From assembly GCF_001591505.1 (NCBI RefSeq), contig NZ_BCVA01000059.1, positions 1-36,186 on the forward strand: a stretch of DNA of 36,186 nt, in the 5' to 3' direction. Each line of letters starts with the position of its first letter. Position 1 is the first letter of the stretch. The position numbers and the translations under genes were made by a program. The notes beneath the pieces are model-generated. The model had not been told where the DNA came from. It did not search any database and was given only the letters and a program-made list of their open reading frames with translations. This document shows positions 30,151-36,186 of this stretch, one piece after another. The stretch comes from Neobacillus niacini NBRC 15566. Its GTDB lineage: Bacteria; Bacillota; Bacilli; Bacillales; Cytobacillaceae.

Positions 30151-33113
30151 TGCCATCTAATACCAAAGAATCCGGATTAGAGACATTAATTGTAGAACAT
30201 TTGGTCAATCATAATGGGTATGAACAAGGACAAAATAGTGACTACAACAAAGAGTACGCCATCGATGAAACTCGATTATTCAAGTTTTTACAAGATACTC
30301 AACCCGACAGCCTTGAAAAATTAGGAGTTTTCAAAAGTGACGTGAATAAAACTAAGTTCCTCAATCGGTTGCAAGGAGAAATTGCAAAGAACGGCATCAT
30401 AGACGTTTTGCGAAATGGACTTAAAATCTATCCTGTCACACTGGATTTGTTATATCAGACACCTTCTGAAAATAACGAGAAAGCTAAGAAACTTTACAAC
30501 CAAAACATTTTTAGTGTAACCCGACAATTAATGTATTCACGTGATAATACCCGGTTAGCCCTTGACTTCGTTCTTTTCATTAATGGTTTGCCAATTATCA
30601 CTTACGAGTTAAAGAACCGTTTAACTAAACAAAGTGTCGATGATGCAGTTCAACAGTATAAAGATGATCGTGACCCACGTGAATTGTTATTTAAATTCGG
30701 GGTATGCATGGTGCACTTTGCAGTAGATGAAAATGAGGTAAAAATGTGCACCAAACTCGATGGCAAGAGCTCTTGGTTTTTACCATTTAACAAAGGATAC
30801 AAAGACGGGGCTGGCAATCCTCCTAATCCGAATGGTATCAAGACCGATTACCTTTGGAAAGATATTTTAACTAAGCATGAGCTAACGAACATTATTGAAA
30901 ACTACGCTCAAATAGTGGAAGAGAAAGACAACGAAACTAAAAAGGTAACGAGGATACAAATCTTTCCTCGTTACCATCAACTCGCCGGGGTAAAGGCAAT
31001 CCTTGGAGATGTTTCTCAAAAGGGTGTAGGGAAAAAATATTTGATTCAACATAGCGCCGGCAGCGGTAAATCGAACTCCATTGCTTGGCTTGCCCATCAA
31101 TTAGTTTCTTTAATGAAAGTTGATAAAACGATTATTGACTCAGTTATCGTAGTTACCGACAGAATTAACTTGGATACACAAATTAAAAATACCATTAAGG
31201 GTTTCATGCAAGTCTCGAATACCGTTGGCCATGCCGAGAGTTCAGGCGATCTAAGAAAGCTGCTGCAGGAGGGCAAAAAAATCATCATCACCACTGTTCA
31301 TAAGTTTCCGTTTATTCTTGATGATATCGGGAACGCCCATCGAAAGAATAATTTTGCAATCATTATTGATGAAGCCCATTCTAGTCAAAGTGGTAATATG
31401 TCGGCCAAAATGAACATGGCTTTATCCGACAAATATGACAGCGAAGATGAGGAAGAAACAACGCAAGATAAAATCCTCAAGATCCTTGAGGGCAGAAAGA
31501 TGCTGACCAATGCTAGTTATTTTGCTTTCACGGCCACACCAAAGAATAAAACCTTAGAGATGTTTGGTGTTCCTTACGAAGCAGACGGTAAAATTAAACA
31601 CAAACCATTTCATATCTATACTATGAAACAAGCGATTCAAGAAGGCTTTATCCTTGATGTTCTTAAAAATTACACACCTGTTAAAAGTTACTATAAGATT
31701 GCTAAAATCATAGAAGATGACCCAATGTTTGATAAGAACAAATCCCAAAAGAAGATTAGAAAGTATGTAGAATCCGAAGAACAACCTATTGGGATTAAGG
31801 CTGAAATCATGGTGGACCACTTCCATGACAAAGTAATCGCTAAAGGTAAAATTGGTGGACAAGCGAGAGCAATGGTGGTCACCAGTGGCATTGAGCGAGC
31901 CATTCAGTATTACTATGCCATCTCAGCCTATTTAGAAAAAAGAAAGAGCCCATATAAAGCCATCGTAGCGTTTTCTGGAGAAAAAGAATTTGGTGGAAAA
32001 AAACTCTCTGAATCTGCTATTAATGGGTTTCCTAGTAATGATATTGAAAAAAAGTTTAAGAAGGACCCATATCGGTTTTTGATTGTAGCAAATAAATACC
32101 AAACGGGGTATGACGAACCTTTATTGCACACTATGTATGTAGATAAATCTTTAAGCGACATCAAGGCAGTACAAACCTTGTCACGCTTAAATCGAGCGCA
32201 TCCTAAAAAGCACGACACATTTGTTTTGGACTTTGCCAATGAGACCGACCAAATTAAAGAGTCATTTTCTAGATACTACACTACCACCGTTCTTTCAGAC
32301 GAAACTGATCCAAATAAGCTCAATGATTTAGAGAATGATATTAAACGAGCTCATGTCTTTACAGATTATCATGTAGACACGATTGTAGAACTCTACTTAA
32401 ATGGAGCTGAAAGAGACAAACTCGATCCAATTCTAGACATTTGTACTGAAGCTTATAAAGAGGAGTTAGACGAAGATCAACAAATTGATTTTAAGAGTAA
32501 AGCAAAAGCCTTTATTCGGACCTACGGGTTTTTAGCTTCAATTCTTCCTTACGGTAATGCCGATTGGGAGAGATTGTCTATCTTCCTAAATCTCTTAATA
32601 CCAAAGTTACCAGCACCTAAGGAAGAAGATCTGTCTAAAGGTATCTTAGAAGCTATCGACCTTGACAGTTATCGAGCTGAAGCCCAAGCCCAAATGTCGA
32701 TTATTCTAGAAGATGAACCTATTCATGAAGTTGGTCCAGTACCTACAAGTGCTCAAGGTGGCAAGGCTGAGGCCGAATTAGATTTACTAAGCAACATCCT
32801 ATCCATTTTCCATGACATTTTTGGAAGCACCCAGTGGAATGATGAAGATCGCATTAGAGAGCATATCGAAACCATCCATGATAAGGTTACGAAAGACAAA
32901 GACTATCAAAATGCCAAGAAAAATTCGGATAAACAGAATGCGAGAATCGAAAGTGATAAAGCTGTTGGAAGAGCTATGTTCAGTACCATGGCAGACGATA
33001 TACAATTTTATAAATTGTATAATGATAATCCATCGTTTAGAAAATGGTTGACCGATGCTATCTTCGGTATCACTTATAACGCAGATGAAAGTAAACCACC
33101 GGAATTACAGTAG
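30150..33113 (+). CDS. hsdR: Type I restriction endonuclease/translocase HsdR
   Basis: 987 aa, the usual size. N-terminal nuclease motif of PD-(D/E)xK type: LDFVLFINGLPIITYELKN (Asp139, Glu153, Lys155). Then an SF2 helicase motor: Walker A SAGSGKS at about 302-308, DEAH box (IIIDEAHSSQ), motif III FAFTATPK, and motifs V-VI (ANKYQTGYDEP; QTLSRLNRAHP). The C-terminal ~200 residues are the helical HsdM-contact region. The enzyme moves DNA after HsdS binds unmethylated sites and cuts at a distance. All motifs are intact. It begins at TAATG with hsdS and is followed 33 bases later by the PC4/YdbC-type gene. Confidence 0.93.
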   Translation: MPSNTKESGLETLIVEHLVNHNGYEQGQNSDYNKEYAIDETRLFKFLQDTQPDSLEKLGVFKSDVNKTKFLNRLQGEIAKNGIIDVLRNGLKIYPVTLDLLYQTPSENNEKAKKLYNQNIFSVTRQLMYSRDNTRLALDFVLFINGLPIITYELKNRLTKQSVDDAVQQYKDDRDPRELLFKFGVCMVHFAVDENEVKMCTKLDGKSSWFLPFNKGYKDGAGNPPNPNGIKTDYLWKDILTKHELTNIIENYAQIVEEKDNETKKVTRIQIFPRYHQLAGVKAILGDVSQKGVGKKYLIQHSAGSGKSNSIAWLAHQLVSLMKVDKTIIDSVIVVTDRINLDTQIKNTIKGFMQVSNTVGHAESSGDLRKLLQEGKKIIITTVHKFPFILDDIGNAHRKNNFAIIIDEAHSSQSGNMSAKMNMALSDKYDSEDEEETTQDKILKILEGRKMLTNASYFAFTATPKNKTLEMFGVPYEADGKIKHKPFHIYTMKQAIQEGFILDVLKNYTPVKSYYKIAKIIEDDPMFDKNKSQKKIRKYVESEEQPIGIKAEIMVDHFHDKVIAKGKIGGQARAMVVTSGIERAIQYYYAISAYLEKRKSPYKAIVAFSGEKEFGGKKLSESAINGFPSNDIEKKFKKDPYRFLIVANKYQTGYDEPLLHTMYVDKSLSDIKAVQTLSRLNRAHPKKHDTFVLDFANETDQIKESFSRYYTTTVLSDETDPNKLNDLENDIKRAHVFTDYHVDTIVELYLNGAERDKLDPILDICTEAYKEELDEDQQIDFKSKAKAFIRTYGFLASILPYGNADWERLSIFLNLLIPKLPAPKEEDLSKGILEAIDLDSYRAEAQAQMSIILEDEPIHEVGPVPTSAQGGKAEAELDLLSNILSIFHDIFGSTQWNDEDRIREHIETIHDKVTKDKDYQNAKKNSDKQNARIESDKAVGRAMFSTMADDIQFYKLYNDNPSFRKWLTDAIFGITYNADESKPPELQ

Positions 33114-33146
33114 TTCGAACCTAGAGAAAAGGGGTATTTAACGTTT

Positions 33147-33362
33147 ATGGCGGAAATCAAATTTGAAATTACTGAGCAAATTGCTATTCTTTCAGAATCA
33201 GCAAAAGGCTGGACCAAAGAACTTAACCTAATCAGTTGGAATGGTCGTGAGCCAAAGTATGACATCCGTGAGTGGGCCCCCAATCATGAGAAAATGGGCA
33301 AAGGTGTTACGTTGAGCAAAGAAGAGTTGGAAAAGTTAATGAAAGCTCTTACCAGCAATTAA
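33147..33362 (+). CDS. PC4/YdbC-family ssDNA-binding protein
   Basis: 71 aa. The pattern FEITEQIAILSESAKGWTKE, LNLISWNGREPKYDIREWAP, then a C-terminal helix SKEELEKLMKAL is that of the YdbC branch of the PC4 (transcriptional coactivator p15) fold, a small dimer that binds single-stranded DNA. Its place at the end of the hsd operon, after a short gap and before the operon terminator, suggests it works with the type I complex or on the ssDNA made by HsdR, but the family also occurs alone on chromosomes. AAAGGGG is about 11 nt before the ATG. Confidence 0.8.
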   Translation: MAEIKFEITEQIAILSESAKGWTKELNLISWNGREPKYDIREWAPNHEKMGKGVTLSKEELEKLMKALTSN

Positions 33363-33434
33363 ACTTTTATTTTTTCCTATGTATCTTTTACTTTTTAGAA
33401 GTATAGCAACGATTAAATAGTAAAATAAATTATG

Positions 33435-33462
33435 AAGGGGGGATTCGTATTCTCCCTTTTTT
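33435..33462 (+). terminator. Terminator of the hsd operon
   Basis: AAGGGGGGA (33435-33443) pairs with TTCTCCCTT (33450-33458) with two G-T pairs, followed by TTTT. Confidence 0.75.
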
Positions 33463-33490
33463 GCTGTGTAGAAAAGAAAAAATCCTTCTT

Positions 33491-33540
33491 CCTTATATTG
33501 ACTCAGACAATATAAGGAGTTAATATTGTCTTGGACAATA
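33491..33540 (+). promoter_or_regulatory. Promoter with overlapping operators for the XRE gene
   Basis: TTGACT (33498-33503) and TAATAT (33521-33526), 17 bp apart. Overlapping inverted repeats: CCTTATATTG (33491-33500) / CAATATAAGG (33508-33517); AGACAATAT (33505-33513) / ATATTGTCT (33523-33531); TATTGTC (33524-33530) / GGACAATA (33533-33540). Binding would cover both promoter hexamers. Confidence 0.7.
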
Positions 33541-33557
33541 AAATTTGGAGGATTTCT

Positions 33558-34166
33558 ATGATTGGATTAGAGTATATCTTGAATTTATATAATATGGAGC
33601 ATCAAGGTTTAGCTGATAAGTTGGGAATTAAAAAACAGAATATTAATTTATGGATTAAGGGAAAGCAGAATATTTCCAAAAAGCACCTCCCTCTACTTTC
33701 CGAGATATTTGGTATCGATGAACAGTATTTTCAGAAGGAACTCGATGATGTAGATAAATTAATGGTCCAAAAAGAAAAGCTTAGACAGGAGTTAATGCCA
33801 CAGGTGGTGGATTATGAAACAGATATAACACTGGGAGAAGATGCTGATTTCATTGAAAAGCCTATTTATAACAAAGCTGAATTTAATCAAATAAATAAAG
33901 AAATCGAAAAAGCGCAGCTAGTTGCAGAATACAGAGAGGTTGTATCGAGTATCGAAGATCCGACTGAATTGCAACTTATGAGCCAATTAAGCATGCTTTT
34001 GAAGGAACGTAGAAAAGAGACAATTTTTGAATACACCATAGATGCATTGTCTCATTATTATGATGTGCTTCCTGATTGGGTTGGCGAGCCGGAAAGTGAT
34101 GAGTTTGTTGAGGAGTTTCTAGAATTTGCTGCTCATCACGATAAAAAGAAAATTGAAGGGAATTAA
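33558..34166 (+). CDS. XRE-family HTH regulator
   Basis: The ATG at 33558 follows GGAGG by 6 nt and lies just downstream of the promoter, so it is preferred to the TTG at 33531, which would lie inside the operator. Residues 5-60 are a Cro/C1-type HTH (HQGLADKLGIKKQNINLWIK, then KHLPLLSEIFGI). The remaining ~140 residues are acidic and helical (ELQLMSQLSMLLKERRKETI), with no match known to me, ending in a basic tail. It stands directly after the type I operon and could act as a controller of it or just of itself; the operator array supports autoregulation. Confidence 0.75.
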   Translation: MIGLEYILNLYNMEHQGLADKLGIKKQNINLWIKGKQNISKKHLPLLSEIFGIDEQYFQKELDDVDKLMVQKEKLRQELMPQVVDYETDITLGEDADFIEKPIYNKAEFNQINKEIEKAQLVAEYREVVSSIEDPTELQLMSQLSMLLKERRKETIFEYTIDALSHYYDVLPDWVGEPESDEFVEEFLEFAAHHDKKKIEGN

Positions 34167-34185
34167 TTTTACTTATATATGAAGA

Positions 34186-34210
34186 GGCGACCCTTTTAGG
34201 TCGCCATTTT
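34186..34210 (+). terminator. Intrinsic terminator
   Basis: GGCGACC (34186-34192) / GGTCGCC (34199-34205), perfect 7-bp stem, followed by ATTTT. Ends the XRE gene. Confidence 0.75.
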
Positions 34211-34462
34211 GAATAATATAATTTTTTTACCATACTTAAGTTACTGCTTCGCCTTCTTCTATATTAGCCATTGTTTAGTTCTTCTGAGAATCTCCGATCC
34301 ACTGTTTCTCCACCTCTTAGGGAAAGCTCCTGTGTTTCATGGACTCCACTTATACAAACAGTGTAAAAATGAATCCTTTTAATAATTTCATCTAGAATCT
34401 TTCTTGTTGTTTTTTGATTGAATTGAGGATTTAAATTAATGTGTTTTTTTTGTATGATTTTA
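34211..34462. other. Intergenic region, doubtful minus-strand frame
   Basis: A 92-codon minus-strand frame (34264-34542) begins at a TTG without ribosome site and runs through the next gene's promoter. Its C-terminal third (VHETQELSLRGGETVDRRFS) looks protein-like, so it may be a remnant of a lost gene. Not called as a gene. Confidence 0.35.
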
Positions 34463-34503
34463 TTGTGTTTATTAAAAGTATTTTGTATAATTAACAGTGT
34501 TAA
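34463..34503 (+). promoter_or_regulatory. Promoter and palindromic operator
   Basis: TTGTGT (34463-34468) and TATAAT (34486-34491), 17 bp apart. The palindrome TTAACAGTGTTAA (34491-34503) begins at the last base of the -10, where a repressor would block the start. The RHH protein downstream is a candidate ligand. Confidence 0.7.
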
Positions 34504-34542
34504 ATATATCCAATTAAGGATTGTTGAGGGAGTGAATAGCAA

Positions 34543-35211
34543 ATGGCAAAAGCGTCATTACAGGAATCGATCCGGAAAGTGATAAGTACGTCAAAGGAAG
34601 ACGGTAATAAGAAACAAGTCAGTATCTTACTGCCAGAGAAGACCATTTCAATGCTCGACATTATTATGGAGCAGTTGAAAATTGTAACCGAAGGGAAATT
34701 ATCTACCAGCCGGAATCAGTTTATTGAAAATGCCATTGATGAACTTATTGATGCAGCATCAGATGTGTTGTTTGAAGATCATGGAATTAATGTAGAGGAA
34801 CTTCTAGACTATGAAGGTGAAGACGATATCGAGGAAGAATCAAAAGCTGAGGCTATTACTGATGAACTTGTTGTTCTATTTCCTGCGAAGAATTCGAACT
34901 TCCAGAAAATCTTTTTGGGGCAAAACCAATGGTGGTCAGTACGGATTGGGGCAAAAAATAGGCCACGTATTAAATATGCAGCCTGTTATGTAGGGTCGCC
35001 AATTTCAGGAATTACACACTACGCCGAGGTTGATAAGATTGTCCCAACCAGCAATGGAGATGGCAAGTACATCATTCACTTTAAGGGAAAACCTATTGCC
35101 CTTCAAAACAAAATAAAGCTTGGCAATAGTCCTATTAATTCAGTTCGGAAATTACGATATACTACGCGAAGCAAACTTTTGAACGCGCAGCAAGTTAGCG
35201 ACCTATGGTGA
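34543..35211 (+). CDS. RHH N-domain fused to a PUA/EVE-like C-domain
   Basis: 222 aa. Residues 20-75 (KKQVSILLPEKTISMLDIIM, then STSRNQFIENAIDELIDAA) are a CopG-type ribbon-helix-helix. Residues 76-105 are an acidic linker. The C-terminal ~110 residues (WWSVRIGAKNRPRIKYAACY, GITHYAEVDKI, KYIIHFKGKPIAL, then LRYTTRSKLLNAQQVSDL) have a strand pattern I associate with PUA/ASCH-like domains found in regulators and restriction-linked proteins. That would make a DNA-binding sensor of nucleotide or modified base; this is inference. GGGAG precedes the ATG. It has its own promoter and terminators next to the type I island. Confidence 0.65.
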   Translation: MAKASLQESIRKVISTSKEDGNKKQVSILLPEKTISMLDIIMEQLKIVTEGKLSTSRNQFIENAIDELIDAASDVLFEDHGINVEELLDYEGEDDIEEESKAEAITDELVVLFPAKNSNFQKIFLGQNQWWSVRIGAKNRPRIKYAACYVGSPISGITHYAEVDKIVPTSNGDGKYIIHFKGKPIALQNKIKLGNSPINSVRKLRYTTRSKLLNAQQVSDLW

Positions 35212-35238
35212 GAAGAAGATACTAAGTATCTTCTTCTC
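35210..35238 (+). repeat. Perfect 14-bp inverted repeat at the stop codon
   Basis: GAGAAGAAGATACT (35210-35223) and AGTATCTTCTTCTC (35225-35238) are exact complements around one base. It begins inside the TGA stop. No T-run follows, so it may stabilise the mRNA end rather than terminate. Confidence 0.7.
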
Positions 35239-35252
35239 AATAGTTGTACTTA

Positions 35253-35282
35253 AAGCAGGACTCGCACTCCTGCTTTTTTATT
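35253..35282 (+). terminator. Intrinsic terminator
   Basis: AAGCAGGA (35253-35260) pairs with TCCTGCTT (35268-35275), followed by TTTTATTTT. Ends the RHH gene. Confidence 0.85.
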
Positions 35283-35357
35283 TTACCTTATTTTTAGATA
35301 AAAGGTTTTCGAATTGGAATAACAAGGATAAATTTATTAAGAGCTTTGGACGGTGCG

Positions 35358-36062
35358 TTATCGAGGTGAAAATCCTCCACCATAAACTGTCTTATAGGAA
35401 TAGAAACGTGAACATCTATGGTTATCACTGACTTCTAAATTATAAGAGCTACATTTTTTACCATTATAGTTAGCGCAATTTTCACAACGTTTATATGCAT
35501 TAGGATGAGTTAAATAAATCCCCTTTTCTTCAAGAAAAGAATCCTGGTTTACGGAAGTTTGACTTTGATGAATGAACTCCATTTGTTCAAATTTCTGTAT
35601 TAGATCAAGAGTGCTTTGTTTTACCTTTTGTTTTTTGTTTTCTTTCCTCTTTACTTTCTTATGAGCTTGTTTTATTTGTCCTAATAATGATGAGGAGAAA
35701 CTATTAATTTCTAATCGATATGATACTTGAGCATGATTCTGTTCTATAAGTAATGCACCCTGGTCAAATTTGTGATTTATCAGAAAGGAACCATCTATTT
35801 GTATATCTATATTAAATGTCTGATCTTCATTTTTTTTAATGGAAACTGGTGAACAATTCCGGGAGCTTTTTTTACTGTTACGATATAAAACGCTTTCAAC
35901 GTATTGGTAAGTTTTTTCTTTTAGATTAATGAGGTATTTGTATTGATTATCTTGGTGTGAAACGGAATAGGTTTCATTGCTTTTCTCCAGCGATGTAAAG
36001 GGTACATTATAGATTCCAATCCTCAGTTTCGAACTTCCCGTTATTCTTACATTTATTCTCAT
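35358..36062 (-). CDS. Hypothetical protein with C-terminal Cys cluster, 234 aa
   Basis: Residues 1-130 are beta-rich (RINVRITGSSKLRIGIYNVP; TFNIDIQIDGSFLINHKF), 135-175 a basic coil (KKVKRKENKKQKVKQSTLDL), and the end holds CENCANYNGKKCSSYNLEVS, then DNHRCSRFYSYKTVYGGG: C-x2-C-x6-C-x11-C, probably one zinc or an iron-sulphur cluster. The zinc-ribbon protein at 18217-18846 has a similar C-x2-C..C..C set. The start has AAGGAGGG 5 nt upstream. No family is recognised; binding of nucleic acid is possible from the basic coil plus Cys set. Confidence 0.6.
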   Translation of the reverse strand: MRINVRITGSSKLRIGIYNVPFTSLEKSNETYSVSHQDNQYKYLINLKEKTYQYVESVLYRNSKKSSRNCSPVSIKKNEDQTFNIDIQIDGSFLINHKFDQGALLIEQNHAQVSYRLEINSFSSSLLGQIKQAHKKVKRKENKKQKVKQSTLDLIQKFEQMEFIHQSQTSVNQDSFLEEKGIYLTHPNAYKRCENCANYNGKKCSSYNLEVSDNHRCSRFYSYKTVYGGGFSPR

Positions 36063-36186
36063 GATTACCCTCCTTAGCTAATTTCCACCTTTTTCTAAAT
36101 TTTCATTATTCATTCTTAAATACAGATTACAAGAAATTCGTCATCCTGCCTATACTATATTAATTGTAGTAATTTTGTAGGATTAA

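Noticed and set aside
34264..34542. 92-codon minus-strand frame
   Set aside because: TTG start without ribosome site, overlapping the promoter of the plus-strand RHH gene; at most a remnant.

Overview
The window reads as part of a large, low-GC plasmid of a Bacillaceae host (Bacillus, Priestia or a close relative). The basis is the strong Shine-Dalgarno sites (AAGGAGG-type), the frequent TTG and GTG starts, the AT-rich U-tract terminators, and several gene families typical of Bacillus plasmids: Rep_3 initiator with iterons, RepL-like protein, ParA plus ribbon-helix-helix partner, HTH/coiled-coil proteins, DUF2325. No rRNA, tRNA, CRISPR array or complete insertion sequence was seen. The exact species cannot be read from the sequence.

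Layout. 1-1500 (minus strand): an autoregulated-looking HTH gene followed by three tiny membrane-peptide genes, two of them (31 and 42 aa) very short. 1545-2700: the tail of a broken tyrosine recombinase and a stand-alone EVE/PUA-like protein. 2955-4500: a HTH replication-type protein with a structured upstream region that may hold a regulatory RNA. 5200-9900: small hypothetical genes, two paralogous 80-96 aa genes, a 67-nt leader repeat, and a RepL-like gene. 9928-10030: two abutting perfect inverted repeats. 10164-11700: a RacA-like HTH/coiled-coil protein, a 10-bp tandem repeat, and a structured non-coding region in which GTGGGAA recurs in hairpin loops. 12800-15830: an RHH/coiled-coil protein behind GGTTAACC operators, then a ParA/RHH partition pair with a 14-bp inverted repeat whose sequence recurs at four places over 6 kb. 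16037-18014: AbiEii-like toxin and AbiEi-like antitoxin genes, arranged convergently, with three perfect palindromes upstream of the antitoxin. 18217-20060: a zinc-ribbon protein, a 14-7-14 inverted repeat resembling a recombinase core site, and an intact tyrosine recombinase. 20506-22094: eight iterons, an AT-rich stretch and a Rep_3 initiator. 22544-23818: a LAGLIDADG endonuclease preceded by four HTH-like repeats. 24316-33462: a defence island with DUF2325, an HsdM-HsdS fusion with altered SAM motifs, a complete type I restriction-modification set (hsdM, hsdS, hsdR) and a PC4/YdbC-type ssDNA-binding protein. 33491-36062: an XRE regulator with an overlapping operator array, an RHH protein with a PUA-like C-terminal part, and a Cys-rich hypothetical protein.

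How it fits together: the Rep_3 gene and its iterons are the most convincing replicon, the ParA/RHH pair and its dispersed sites should segregate the molecule, the recombinase may resolve multimers, the AbiE-like pair should add addiction or phage abortive infection, and the type I cluster gives restriction. Two further replication-type genes (near 3.0-3.9 kb and 8.9 kb) suggest a cointegrate history. The most unusual points are the CGTGGGAA-loop RNA region, the two abutting inverted repeats at 9928-10030, the convergent AbiE pair with its palindrome block, and the HsdM-S fusion next to a full type I system. All family names come from reading the sequence and memory of the families; no search was run.
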